From a virus: DNA of 40,371 nt. Shown here piece by piece: positions 1-9,017 of the stretch; positions within the stretch are counted from its first letter, which is position 1, and the number at the start of each line of letters is the position of its first letter. The DNA lies in IMG/VR virus record IMGVR_UViG_3300050133_000052, positions 1 to 40,371 of that record. One strand, written 5' to 3'. Below the pieces are notes generated by a model. The model saw only the letters and a list, made by a program, of their open reading frames with translations. It was not told the origin of the DNA and did no database searches. A program made the position numbers and the translations under genes.

Positions 1-19
1 TCGCAAGACGTTTCACGTT
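1..19. other. candidate left attachment half-site
   Basis: The window begins TCGC and carries CACGTT at 14-19. The other end of the window finishes with TCGC (40368-40371) after AACGTG (40351-40356). Overlapping the two TCGC copies yields AACGTG, 24 bases, CACGTT, a symmetric arrangement like the attP of large serine integrases, directly next to the integrase gene. The pairing is seen in the sequence; the role as attachment site is inference, because no flanking host DNA is available. Confidence 0.45.
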
Positions 20-40
20 ATAAGATTTTAAAAATATCTC

Positions 41-68
41 TTTACAAATAAAAACATAGGTATATAAT
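41..68 (+). promoter_or_regulatory. sigma-A type promoter for the exported-protein gene
   Basis: TTTACA at 41-46 and a consensus TATAAT at 63-68 are separated by 16 bases. Transcription would start near 75, just before the ribosome site AGAGGG of the gene at 92. The promoter lies in the outermost 70 bases of the element and points inward, so the gene would be expressed independently of the late operon, for example in the lysogen. Confidence 0.6.
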
Positions 69-91
69 GACATCAGAAAGAGGGAAATTTT

Positions 92-787
92 ATGAACAAG
101 AAAATATTAATAGCTGCTGGAGCTATAGTAATTTCGTCCGCTATTGGTTTAACAATCGCAATGAGAGCTTCTGGCGCGACCGCAACGGTAAGCAAACCGA
201 CATACGCGACAAATCAAGTGTTAGATACATCGAGTGTTTTGAGCGAAGTGTCGAGCGAAGTGTCATCAGCCGTTTCGTCGGCGGTGTCAAGTGAGGTATC
301 AAGTGAGACATCATCTTCTTCCTCATATGTAGGTGCGGTTGATAACACAGATGCGCGTAACTTGGCGCTTGACGCAGAGAATACACGCCACACAAACGCA
401 CTGACCGATATAAACACGCAGTATGACCCGCAGATAAAAGCCTCACAGGACTTAATACAAGGGTATTTAGATGCCGGAGCAAAAGACGTTTCACAAGCGG
501 ATATCGACGCGCAGCAGAAAATATGTGATGACTCCTTTACTCAATGGCAATACGACAATACGCATTATACTGGTGATACTCAGTATATAACCGACAATGA
601 AAACAATTTTTATAATGTTAGTATGGCTAAACTAAGCGTTATGAAAACTCAAAAATTCCTATACGACAAAATAACAACCGAGCAAACCAATATAAACAAT
701 TTGCAGACCCTCAAAAATAAGTATACTGATTATGAGACTTCGTATAATCAACAGCAGCAATTAAGCATCTATCAGCAATACCCTTAA
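92..787 (+). CDS. exported or membrane-anchored coiled-coil protein, candidate lysogenic-conversion gene
   Basis: A 231-residue protein not recognised as a named family. Residues 1-31 are a Lys-Lys start followed by a hydrophobic stretch ending in ASGATA, a signal peptide or N-terminal anchor without a lipobox cysteine. Residues about 48-80 are a Ser/Val/Glu-rich low-complexity linker with repeated VSS units. The rest is polar, mostly helical and Gln/Asn/Tyr-rich. The start follows AGAGGG at a suitable distance. It is the only gene on the plus strand at this end, has its own promoter at 41-68 and a terminator at 801-824, and converges on the lysis genes. That position beyond the late operon is typical of morons. 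The protein probably sits outside the membrane of the lysogen; the function is unknown. Confidence 0.75.
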   Translation: MNKKILIAAGAIVISSAIGLTIAMRASGATATVSKPTYATNQVLDTSSVLSEVSSEVSSAVSSAVSSEVSSETSSSSSYVGAVDNTDARNLALDAENTRHTNALTDINTQYDPQIKASQDLIQGYLDAGAKDVSQADIDAQQKICDDSFTQWQYDNTHYTGDTQYITDNENNFYNVSMAKLSVMKTQKFLYDKITTEQTNINNLQTLKNKYTDYETSYNQQQQLSIYQQYP

Positions 788-800
788 AAACAAGTAGCAC

Positions 801-824
801 AAAGCCCCCAATTGAGGGGGCTTT
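801..824. terminator. bidirectional terminator between convergent transcripts
   Basis: A perfect 9-base-pair stem, AAAGCCCCC with GGGGGCTTT, encloses a six-base loop and is followed on the plus strand by CTTTATT. It sits 13 bases after the stop of the exported-protein gene and 3 bases before the stop of the holin gene, so it can end both transcripts, most efficiently the plus-strand one. Confidence 0.85.
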
Positions 825-826
825 CT

Positions 827-1264
827 TTATTCCTGCGCTACTGCGGGAGTTACATTACTCGGAGGCAGAAACAATCCAACTGTCAGGTCAATAACCGAAC
901 TTATAACTTTCGCCTCGGCATCTGTCGGGGCAATATTTAACTTTGCCAATCCCCATGATACGGCTGTAGTTGCAAATGCTTTCCGGCTGTCAGTAGTGAG
1001 CTGCCCATTCTTCCATGCCGTTTCTGCCATCGTGACAGCATCTCCTAAAAGGCTTGTGACTGATACCGCCTTAGACTTATACGGTTCGGGCAGTTTGTTT
1101 TCTATGTACCCGACAACCGGCTGTAAAAGCGGCGAGAGCGTATCAATCTCCTTGACCACGTTGTCAATATTACCCGCTTTTTTAGAACCTTTGAAATAAC
1201 CGGTTGCGTAAACTAACCCGATTACAATAACTGTGACTGCGCCGATGATTAAATAAGCATACAT
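827..1264 (-). CDS. phage holin, LL-H type
   Basis: A 145-residue protein with one N-terminal membrane segment (about residues 2-22) and a long soluble C-terminal part, including the NGQLTTDSRKAFA segment resembling LL-H family holins of Firmicutes phages. Such holins form membrane lesions that release the endolysin to the cell wall. It is the last gene of the late operon, next to the coiled-coil membrane protein and the GH25 lysozyme, which completes a lysis cassette. A GGAGGAA ribosome site precedes the ATG. Membrane topology and context are seen; the family call is by resemblance. Confidence 0.75.
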   Translation of the reverse strand: MYAYLIIGAVTVIVIGLVYATGYFKGSKKAGNIDNVVKEIDTLSPLLQPVVGYIENKLPEPYKSKAVSVTSLLGDAVTMAETAWKNGQLTTDSRKAFATTAVSWGLAKLNIAPTDAEAKVISSVIDLTVGLFLPPSNVTPAVAQE

Positions 1265-1289
1265 TTATTTCTTCCTCCTTTAAATTTTA

Positions 1290-1736
1290 TTATTTCATAA
1301 AGACATTGGCTAAAATTACTAAGATTGCCAAGACTGCACCGGTAACACTTATTGCCGCAATAATTCCGCTTTTTGTTATTTGGCTGCCTTTTACTGAACC
1401 CTGCTGTCCAGAAACATAATCCACCAGTGGTTTTAATGCCTTTTCCATACCTTTGACAACTTCCGCAAGATCGTCACGAGTAGCATAAATCCCATTATCT
1501 TTGAGGCTCTGCTCACGCATGGCATCGTTGCGTTCGTCCTTATAAACTTGACTTTCACGGGCTAATTCAAGAGCGGTCAAATCGGCGGTTTCTTTGATTT
1601 TAAGAGCTTTCTCTTTTTCGACGTTTACCTCAGCGTAACGCCTATCACGTTCCGTCATAAAGTTGTTTTCGACTACTCGCATAGCCTCATTGTGATATGC
1701 GTATGATGTGATAGTCCATTTTACTTCGTTTTCCAT
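1290..1736 (-). CDS. coiled-coil protein with C-terminal membrane anchor, lysis cassette
   Basis: A 148-residue protein. About 85 charged, helix-forming residues (rich in Glu, Lys, Arg) are followed by a short linker and one C-terminal membrane span at about residues 122-146, ending in Lys. This tail-anchored shape resembles small proteins found between lysin and holin genes in other Firmicutes phages, but I cannot name the family. It lies between the lysozyme (12 bases away) and the holin (25 bases). A second holin, a holin regulator or a lysis-timing factor are all possible. Confidence 0.7.
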   Translation of the reverse strand: MENEVKWTITSYAYHNEAMRVVENNFMTERDRRYAEVNVEKEKALKIKETADLTALELARESQVYKDERNDAMREQSLKDNGIYATRDDLAEVVKGMEKALKPLVDYVSGQQGSVKGSQITKSGIIAAISVTGAVLAILVILANVFMK

Positions 1737-1748
1737 CCGTCCTATCCC

Positions 1749-2774
1749 CTATCCTATCAATTTTGTCCATGATAGATTTCCAAATAGACCATCAACTGCA
1801 AGACCGTTTGAAGATTGAAATGTTTTTACTGCGGAGAGCGTTAGAACTCCGAATATACCATCAATCGCAAGCCCAAATCTAAACTGCAAATATCGCACCG
1901 CTACGCCTGTAGAACCTTGTTTAATCAAAGGTTTACTAACAATGGCCTGATACGCTGCTTCACACTGCGGCCCCCAAGCACCATCCTGCTGTATCCCGGC
2001 GATCTGTTCAAACTTTGTGACTGCTGCGCGGGTGACAGGGCCGAATATGCCGTCTGCGGTAAGAAAGGTTATTTTAAGCCGGTTTATCTTCTGCTGTACG
2101 GTTAATGTGTAAGGGTCGCCTGCGGGTTTATGGGCAAGAGGGGTAGCTATCACATGTGCTGGATTCGGGGCTTGTACGGGTGTCGCAGGAGCCTGTACAG
2201 CCATGACGGACGATGTGAAAACATTAAGGTCAGGGTTCTCCTGATGCTGCCAACCTATCCAGTTAGAAAAGTGCTTCACGTCTGCTGGTTCCGCAACACC
2301 GTAATGTGCTATCCATAAAGGATAATCAGAAACTGTGTCGTCGTAATAGCCGTCAATGAATGAGGGGTTTGCATATTGTATTGCCCCGCCTTTTGCGGCA
2401 TTGACTGCATCAAGAAACTGTTTGGCCTTTGCCATGATATCGGGGGGAACCGTGGCGTTGTTGGTTTTGTCAATTTCAACGTCAAGAGTGGGCAGATAGT
2501 CAAAACTATACGGTGCAATAGCCGCTAAAAAGTCTTTAATCTGCTCGTTAATATCGGTTATAAAACTGAGATAGTGATAAAAACCGATGTGTAACCCTGC
2601 CTCCTTTGCGCCCTTGACATTCGCATCGAGAGCAGGGTCAATATAATCTACACCTTGCGTTGCTTTGATGATAACGCCGTCGTAACCCTGAGATTTGAGA
2701 GCCGCGAAGTCTAAGTTTTCATCATGATGTGAAATATCCCTGATTTTAAGATTTGCCGTGTTGTTGCTTTTCAA
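1749..2774 (-). CDS. GH25 lysozyme (endolysin) with two peptidoglycan-binding domains
   Basis: A 341-residue endolysin that should cleave the muramic acid-glucosamine bond of the wall. The N-terminal domain (about 10-185) has GH25 landmarks: RDISHH near residue 12, VIIKATQG near 35, IGFYHY near 63, and the catalytic DVE with D98 and E100. Two peptidoglycan-binding-1 type repeats follow (about 215-275 and 280-341), both with the D-GIFG-LT/VT pattern typical of that fold. The start is TTG, 6 bases after AAGGAGGAA. No signal peptide is visible, so export should depend on the holin two genes downstream. Confidence 0.93.
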   Translation of the reverse strand: MKSNNTANLKIRDISHHDENLDFAALKSQGYDGVIIKATQGVDYIDPALDANVKGAKEAGLHIGFYHYLSFITDINEQIKDFLAAIAPYSFDYLPTLDVEIDKTNNATVPPDIMAKAKQFLDAVNAAKGGAIQYANPSFIDGYYDDTVSDYPLWIAHYGVAEPADVKHFSNWIGWQHQENPDLNVFTSSVMAVQAPATPVQAPNPAHVIATPLAHKPAGDPYTLTVQQKINRLKITFLTADGIFGPVTRAAVTKFEQIAGIQQDGAWGPQCEAAYQAIVSKPLIKQGSTGVAVRYLQFRFGLAIDGIFGVLTLSAVKTFQSSNGLAVDGLFGNLSWTKLIG

Positions 2775-2786
2775 TAAAATTCCTCC

Positions 2787-5700
2787 TTATTTCGTCCAAA
2801 GTCCTATTTGCTTATTTAACGTAGCACCTTGTCTTGACTGCATTTTTTGTTGTGGTGTGAGTTTATTTGCAATTTTTGTTTGTGACGCTGTGAGAATGTG
2901 AATGTTTCTATTGGATAAAATCGTATTGACAGCTTTTGCCCTTGCATCGGTGTAAACCTTGCTAACAAATGAAAGTTTATCGTTTGTCGCTCCGTTTTGC
3001 TGGTCGGGCAACGATCTATACATTGGATTATTAATAAGTTGTGAAAGCGCACTAAAAGCGGTCTGCCCCATTATTTGCTGATAAAGCGCCTTTTCCTGTG
3101 CTGTCATGTAAATCGTTTTTTTGGTGTTGGGGTCTGTAATTGTGCTCGGTGCCGCTGCCGGTAAAGCCGCCGTATTATTTGTTGCGGTTTTAAGCCTCTG
3201 CACCTCTGTATCAACAGGCGAATTTTGCTTTGTGCCTAAATATCCAGGACTGGCTAAGTTAGAAAACAATCTTAAAGGCAATGAACCGTTGCTTATGGGT
3301 TTCCCCCACAAGTCTGTTTTGTCAGGTAATGAATTTGCCAATCCAGGTATTTTTGCAACAACTTTGTTTATTCCGAGCAGTTTGTTCATCGGGTCGCTTG
3401 TGGACGTATCTTTTCTGTTCGGCTGTGATATTCTTGCGACTTGGCCTAAAGCAGTCGGCACAAATTGACCCGCAAAACTCGGTATTGTTTTTTCAATCTG
3501 CTGCATTGCCGAGTTGCCGAAACTTTGGCTAAACAGATTATTAACTCCCTGCAACATAGTCAGGTCAAATACAGGGTCGGTTATGGATGATGTAGCACTC
3601 AGCAAATGATTAAAAGTCGCTACACTTGCACCCATAACATCTTTAGGGTTGTCCTTGACAAAACTTTGATAAATTTCCGATCCCATCATAACGGGCATGA
3701 TTTCAGGAGCCATCCAGTTAATCGTATAGGAGTGATTGCCGATATTAAGGGAATACTGCTGTACTCCGTTTTGAGCATCATAATCCCCCTGCTTGCCTGT
3801 GGTGTCTACCTTGCCGGTAATCAAACCCTGCGCCGATAAGAACATGCCAAGCCCCATCAGTCCCGTACCTGTCAGCCCCTCCGCAAAATGGCGTATGGCA
3901 TCGGTGGCCTCCATTTTCCCCGCATTGACCTTTATGAGGTCGGTTGACACTGATTTAATTAAATTCAAAGGAGAGTATTCAAGACCACGCTTTACGATAT
4001 TAAAAGGTGTTTTCTTAAAAGGCGTTAATCCCTCAATCGCCATATACCCGACTTTGCCAGGTGTACCATATTGAAGCGATTTCTTTTCTGATTTATTTAT
4101 CCAAGTAGCAAATGAGTTAGCCTCATTGAATGTTGCTCTTTTTGCTTGTTGAATTGCATATTTTCTGCCTTTTTCAAGTGCCGCCTCTGCTTCATTCGTT
4201 CCGTTGCCCAAAAACTCAGGGGTAAGTTTATTCGATTTCATGTACTGCGACATATAATCGGTATAGGCGGGTTTACTAAAGAAAATATCCTCATGGCCTA
4301 ATCCCCACATACTCCCTTTTCTTGTGGCCTCAAGGGGCTTTTGGAGAGTATTTAGGACTTTGTTTTTGCTCACAAATATCGGCTTATTGTCATTTATGAT
4401 GTTACTGTTTTCGTTAAACTTCCCGCCGTGAAGAATGTCCCCTATTTCCTTATAGTCATTTTTTGCAAAGTCAACCATTGCCCTGTCTTTTTTCAGGAAC
4501 GGTATTAAAACTGATGATGTGCGTTCTCCTGTTGGCACTCTCATTACCTTTTCGGCTCCTGCGGTAATAAGGCTCGCAAATTTTCTGACCGGCACAAAAA
4601 ATGTATTGCCGTATACGTTTCTTAAATGGGTTAAGGGGTTAGCGAGCATAGACATATACCGCCATGCGTTTAATCTGTCGCCCCACGTGGCAGGAGTTTG
4701 TTTTGCCACTTCAATTATGATCTGCTTTTCAGCCTCTCCAATATCTCTGGTCGTTGTCGCGCCGAGTAACTGTTTTGCCAATTCGGGAGATATTTCAATT
4801 TTTGTTGCCCTGTCACCTATTTTCAAAGATAAATCAGAGTTTGCCTTGTCAACATATTTCTGCAAATAATAGAGTTTGCCCTGTGGGGTCATCTTCTTTA
4901 ACAGACGCATAGACTGAACAACTTGGCCGCTCCGTGTTCCCTCAACAGTGATTTGAGATACAAGCCTTTCGGCTCCCGCTATATCACCGCGGGTGTATGC
5001 CTCAGTTAAGAGTTGCTGTGCAAGTGCCATATCCTCTTTTGTGGCTGGTTTGGTGCCAGATGATATTCTTTCCCACTGCCTTGTTGACCCTGATATTCCC
5101 TCATCAGAAATAACCTTGTCGGCGTTTGCGACGGCTACCTTGTCCGTTTTTATGATATGAGAAAAGTCACCCTTTGCGGCTTTGTTTTCAAGGCTTATAG
5201 CCTGTCCGTCAGTCACGTTTTTGCTCTCTCCAACAGTGCGGACATATTTAGACACCGCCATATTGTCAGCAGTTTTGTTCGGGACTTGCATAATCCTTGT
5301 GGGGTTTTCACCTGTGTCAATTTGACCGTATTTATCAATTAGGTCTTTGGTTGGAGTTGAAACGAGATTTCGAGCGCCTATTCCGTCGTTTACTGGCTTT
5401 AACACACTATCTGCGCCCGTCTGCGCCTTTGTGAGAGCCGTATCTACCTTAACCGTATCATTCACCAGTGGGGCTACTTTATTAGCATCAAAAATAGCGG
5501 TTTGCCTTGACGCTCCAATTTTAGGTGTGCCTGTATGGATGAATGTAATTCCATCTATGCCCTGCTTTGATAACAATTTTGTAATATTGTCTGAATTATT
5601 AAATCTCATTGGGTCGAGCCATTGCGATTGTAGAGTCTCCTCCGGAGAATAAAGACGACTATTCGCATTGTTCAGTACATTCCTTATGTATCTTTTTTCT

Positions 5701-7187
5701 ATGGGTGTTAATGTGCTGTTGTCTTTAATTTTGGATAACTCATTAATTAGTTCTATGGCTCCATCGTGTGTAGTGGAATCAATCACTCTACCATTTACTC
5801 TAAATTCGTTTATAGTTCCCTGTTCTGCTAATTTATTTCTTATAGCATTTTGCTTATCAATGATAGAACCATATTCATCTTCAAGTTTGGTCGGAACGGA
5901 TATTCCGCCATTTTCATATGAAGAAATTTCATTTAACACTTTTCGTTCTTGCCCGATCAGTTTAGCCATTTCGGGTGAGGTATCAACACCGCGGCCTATT
6001 TTGTATTTTGCGGCAACATCTTTGTCTGTCGTTAAGAATATAGCCGATTTAGCCTCTCCTTTACCTGTACTTGAACCGGGTATAATCTCCGTTATTTTTG
6101 ATGGAGAACCATGATAATAAACAGTATCATTAACCACTGGTGAAAGTTTAACGGCTGTGGACGTTTCTACAGGTTTTAAAGTGTTATCTATAGGTTTAAT
6201 CTCCGTTACAGGCGTTTTGCCCCTTATTCTTCCGAGTGCCTCCGCTCCTGCGCCTAACCCTGCCATTCCTAAACTAAAAGGAGCCATCTGCAATTCACTC
6301 TTAGCGACATCTCCGGCTATTTGTTTTAAATTCTCACCGTTCTTAGCCCCTGCCGCTATAGTGATAGGCAACTGGTATGCCGAACCTATAACCTGATTTT
6401 TCAGTGCGTTCGTAGCCAATTTACCGAGGATTGGTTTTGCAACCTGAGGAACCAATTCTTTACTTCCCCCTAATACCGCTTGCCCTGCATGGCCGAACCC
6501 CTCTTTTAGTGCGAGTTCCCCCGCAACTTTCGGCAAAGTCCTACCGGCCAGTTGAGCCGCAGCATCTTCACTGCCTAAGAATAGTTTAGGAGCGGCTGCC
6601 TCTCCCCCACCACCAACCATCATTGGCAGCATAGTTGCACCGTAACCTATGGCATTGCCAATATAGTATGGCAATGGATTATCAGTCGGGTTATCTGCCC
6701 GCATCTTCTGATAGACTGCTGTTTGCACTCCCAGCGAGCCGTTAGGGTTAAGTGCGCTTGCGCCTGTTGCGTTAGCCACACTGTTCCCTATTCCAGCCAA
6801 CACTTTCCCAACCGTGCCTTGTTTCTCGGTGTTTGCCGCACGGGCGTTAATATCAGACTGTTTTAAAGAATTCAAAGTGACAGGGGCAGGAACGGAAAGC
6901 GGTTTGCCTTTAAACAAATCTGAAAGGTTGAGTTGCCCCTGTTGATTCTGCTGTTTCTGATGTTCCACTTTCTGCTTTAAAGAATTCCAATCTGACAGAT
7001 TTGAATTTATGGACTGAGGCAATAAAGTATTCAACTTTTGGGAGTTTGCTGTTTGTCCTGTTGTCTGAGCGGAAAGCGTCAGATTACGACCTTGGGGATA
7101 TGGATTCCGAATTACCGGACTTTTAGGCACTCCATTTTTAAGTCCTCCGCTTTTCGCAAGACTGACGTATGTATCAAAAAAAGACAT
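2787..7187 (-). CDS. large polyvalent virion protein with ADP-ribosyltransferase-like domain
   Basis: A 1466-residue protein, the longest in the window. Residues 1-350 are low-complexity and contain Gly/Ala-rich, membrane-active-looking segments near 175-200. Around 355 begins a region with YYHGSP and, about 35 residues on, AIFLTT...VAAKY, as in ADP-ribosyltransferase domains of phage polyvalent proteins; it ends near 570 (FDANKVAPL). A helical part follows with LANPLTHLRNVYGN near 870, a signature shared by large polyvalent proteins of temperate podoviruses, and a hydrophobic segment near 1160. Being at the end of the tail genes just before lysis, it is most likely packaged and ejected with the DNA, like podovirus internal proteins. 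The ART domain may modify a host protein at entry. Catalysis is inferred. Confidence 0.8.
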   Translation of the reverse strand: MSFFDTYVSLAKSGGLKNGVPKSPVIRNPYPQGRNLTLSAQTTGQTANSQKLNTLLPQSINSNLSDWNSLKQKVEHQKQQNQQGQLNLSDLFKGKPLSVPAPVTLNSLKQSDINARAANTEKQGTVGKVLAGIGNSVANATGASALNPNGSLGVQTAVYQKMRADNPTDNPLPYYIGNAIGYGATMLPMMVGGGGEAAAPKLFLGSEDAAAQLAGRTLPKVAGELALKEGFGHAGQAVLGGSKELVPQVAKPILGKLATNALKNQVIGSAYQLPITIAAGAKNGENLKQIAGDVAKSELQMAPFSLGMAGLGAGAEALGRIRGKTPVTEIKPIDNTLKPVETSTAVKLSPVVNDTVYYHGSPSKITEIIPGSSTGKGEAKSAIFLTTDKDVAAKYKIGRGVDTSPEMAKLIGQERKVLNEISSYENGGISVPTKLEDEYGSIIDKQNAIRNKLAEQGTINEFRVNGRVIDSTTHDGAIELINELSKIKDNSTLTPIEKRYIRNVLNNANSRLYSPEETLQSQWLDPMRFNNSDNITKLLSKQGIDGITFIHTGTPKIGASRQTAIFDANKVAPLVNDTVKVDTALTKAQTGADSVLKPVNDGIGARNLVSTPTKDLIDKYGQIDTGENPTRIMQVPNKTADNMAVSKYVRTVGESKNVTDGQAISLENKAAKGDFSHIIKTDKVAVANADKVISDEGISGSTRQWERISSGTKPATKEDMALAQQLLTEAYTRGDIAGAERLVSQITVEGTRSGQVVQSMRLLKKMTPQGKLYYLQKYVDKANSDLSLKIGDRATKIEISPELAKQLLGATTTRDIGEAEKQIIIEVAKQTPATWGDRLNAWRYMSMLANPLTHLRNVYGNTFFVPVRKFASLITAGAEKVMRVPTGERTSSVLIPFLKKDRAMVDFAKNDYKEIGDILHGGKFNENSNIINDNKPIFVSKNKVLNTLQKPLEATRKGSMWGLGHEDIFFSKPAYTDYMSQYMKSNKLTPEFLGNGTNEAEAALEKGRKYAIQQAKRATFNEANSFATWINKSEKKSLQYGTPGKVGYMAIEGLTPFKKTPFNIVKRGLEYSPLNLIKSVSTDLIKVNAGKMEATDAIRHFAEGLTGTGLMGLGMFLSAQGLITGKVDTTGKQGDYDAQNGVQQYSLNIGNHSYTINWMAPEIMPVMMGSEIYQSFVKDNPKDVMGASVATFNHLLSATSSITDPVFDLTMLQGVNNLFSQSFGNSAMQQIEKTIPSFAGQFVPTALGQVARISQPNRKDTSTSDPMNKLLGINKVVAKIPGLANSLPDKTDLWGKPISNGSLPLRLFSNLASPGYLGTKQNSPVDTEVQRLKTATNNTAALPAAAPSTITDPNTKKTIYMTAQEKALYQQIMGQTAFSALSQLINNPMYRSLPDQQNGATNDKLSFVSKVYTDARAKAVNTILSNRNIHILTASQTKIANKLTPQQKMQSRQGATLNKQIGLWTK

Positions 7188-7204
7188 TCAACCACCTCAT
7201 TCCT

Positions 7205-8110
7205 TTACTGGGTTCTTCCTCTGCCTACCGCGATCTGCTGCGCCTGTGTTCCGTTAAGTGGATTCTGTAAAGAACTCCAATAATCCGCAAGGGAACTTCC
7301 GCCGTTGACGTAGGCAGGATATTGGCTAATTACATATGCCTGCTGCTCCGGTGCCAATCCCGAATTAGCTATGTAAGAAAGTAATGCTGTCGGGTTATTT
7401 ACCACCTTGGTAATAATACCTGTATTGGGATCTGTCGACGACACCGTATAAAGCCCATTGGCATTAGTAAGCACCTTGCTTGGGTCTACAGCCGCAGGCT
7501 GATTATTTGCATTGGCAGCATACCTCGAAGCATTGTTATTCCCCTGAGCAATCAGTAAGGCGTTCTGCAAAGCCATCTGCTTGTCATACTCGGCCTGTGC
7601 CGCTGCCGCTTCATCGCTCTGCTGCTTTTGAACCGCTCCCTGCCGTGCGTTTGCACTCTGCGAGAGCATGGAGAGTAAATCGCTCCCTCCGGTGCTTTGA
7701 AGCGCGTTGAGCGAATTATTTATATTCCCCACATCCGTTGTGCGTTGGTTATAAATTTTCGCGTCATTATTCTGTCGTCCTGCATCAGCCTGAATCTGAA
7801 GAACCGGATATTGCCCACTTCCGAGTGAGCCGTAATTTGCCATCTGTTCCTGAATGTTTTTCATCAGGGTGTTTGTATCAACGGCGTTTTGGTTGAGCGT
7901 GTCCTGCCCCTCAACTTTTGCCGTGCCGAGTTGCTGCTGTAAAGTATTCTGCTGTCCTGAATACTTATTTTGGAGTTGGGCAAGAGAATCCAACAGACTA
8001 TTCGTGTACTGGCTGTCAATTCCGTTTACCGCAGAGTCGGCATTTTGCGTTGAATACGGGGTTGACTTGTATTTTGCTATTTGAGCTTGAATATCGTCTT
8101 GTAACGCCAT
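7205..8110 (-). CDS. putative internal virion / DNA-ejection protein
   Basis: A 301-residue Gln/Ala/Asn-rich protein with long predicted helices (about 1-110 and 140-200) and a C-terminal part rich in Tyr, Asn and Pro. No signal peptide or enzyme motif is visible. It lies 17 bases upstream of the large polyvalent protein gene and just after the presumed tail gene, the position of ejection proteins in P22-like podoviruses. The composition (Gln-rich, helical, few Cys) fits a protein that unfolds through a narrow tail. Assignment rests on position and composition, not on recognised homology. Confidence 0.6.
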   Translation of the reverse strand: MALQDDIQAQIAKYKSTPYSTQNADSAVNGIDSQYTNSLLDSLAQLQNKYSGQQNTLQQQLGTAKVEGQDTLNQNAVDTNTLMKNIQEQMANYGSLGSGQYPVLQIQADAGRQNNDAKIYNQRTTDVGNINNSLNALQSTGGSDLLSMLSQSANARQGAVQKQQSDEAAAAQAEYDKQMALQNALLIAQGNNNASRYAANANNQPAAVDPSKVLTNANGLYTVSSTDPNTGIITKVVNNPTALLSYIANSGLAPEQQAYVISQYPAYVNGGSSLADYWSSLQNPLNGTQAQQIAVGRGRTQ

Positions 8111-8123
8111 AATTTAAACCTCC

Positions 8124-9017
8124 TTATAAATAAGCGCACACTGCTCTAATGACCGTCTTTTTATTGCTTGAACCAGCACCAACACTTGAAGCTCCCGTAT
8201 AAACAGCCATATAGTTTAGATAATAAATAGTTTTAACTGCCAGCAATATCGGTTTGGGCGGCACAAGAAAAGTCATAGCAAAAGAAGTTAATGCACCACC
8301 GTAATATGTTGCCGTAAGGTCTGTATCGCTTTCAGCCGTTGCACTTGTTGATAGAGTGGACTTTACCCCTATATTTGTAGCGGATGAATAAGCGGCAAAT
8401 GCCGGAGTAGTATACGATACATCAAATTCTCCGATTGGCAATGGTATTGATATGCCTCCGGGGTTATACCAAGCCCCTCCTGTTGGGCTTGTCTGAGTTC
8501 TATCGGTTGTGTCCGTAACAATTACCGACCATTTATTTTTATCTACCGGGAAGCCAAAAGGTGACTTTTGAGTGCTGTAATAAACATTGCTGATTGCCGA
8601 ATTTGTAAGGGAGAAATCAGTTCCGCCGTATAGGGTTATGGCACTTGGCGTTATAGCGGTCACGATAAAATACTTGACTGTTGTATTGGTGAGCATTATC
8701 TTCATACCGACTGATATAAACGGTGTCAAGTCTGCTGAGGTAGTTGCAGTAAATGTCGGCGCATCGGCGGAAGACAAAAAGGTTAGGACTTGAGGGGTTA
8801 AAGTCCACCCATCCGCAAGGTTTGACCCAACTGTTGCGTTGTCTGCCGTGATCGTTCCATTCCCGTTCATCAAAATGCTGTTTATCCAGTCCCTAATCTG
8901 ATTAAAAAGCACCGAGAACTGTCCTCTTGCATTGGATTGAGTAGCAGGTTTTTGCGGGAATGATGTCGTGTTGTCTAAACCGTTTACAGGGTTAAATGCA
9001 AATGGTGTAATAGCCAT
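8124..9017 (-). CDS. putative tail or receptor-binding structural protein
   Basis: A 297-residue, Thr/Ser/Ala/Gly-rich, probably beta-rich protein with an N-terminal segment that looks like a virion attachment region (about 1-50, including QIRDWINSILMNG). It has no enzymatic motif. Its start overlaps the stop of the tail hub gene by one base (9017) and follows AAGGAGG, so it is translationally coupled. A tail appendage, tip or short fibre is the likeliest role; a capsid decoration is possible. Confidence 0.55.
   Translation of the reverse strand: MAITPFAFNPVNGLDNTTSFPQKPATQSNARGQFSVLFNQIRDWINSILMNGNGTITADNATVGSNLADGWTLTPQVLTFLSSADAPTFTATTSADLTPFISVGMKIMLTNTTVKYFIVTAITPSAITLYGGTDFSLTNSAISNVYYSTQKSPFGFPVDKNKWSVIVTDTTDRTQTSPTGGAWYNPGGISIPLPIGEFDVSYTTPAFAAYSSATNIGVKSTLSTSATAESDTDLTATYYGGALTSFAMTFLVPPKPILLAVKTIYYLNYMAVYTGASSVGAGSSNKKTVIRAVCAYL

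Noticed and set aside
67-294. ORF overlapping the start of the exported-protein gene
   Set aside because: It has no ribosome site and lies antagonistic in frame to a gene with a signal peptide and good start; it is a shadow of that gene.
5668-6114. Plus-strand ORF of 148 residues inside the polyvalent gene
   Set aside because: Antisense to a continuous, domain-bearing 1466-residue gene, no promoter or ribosome site, composition typical of a reverse-frame shadow.
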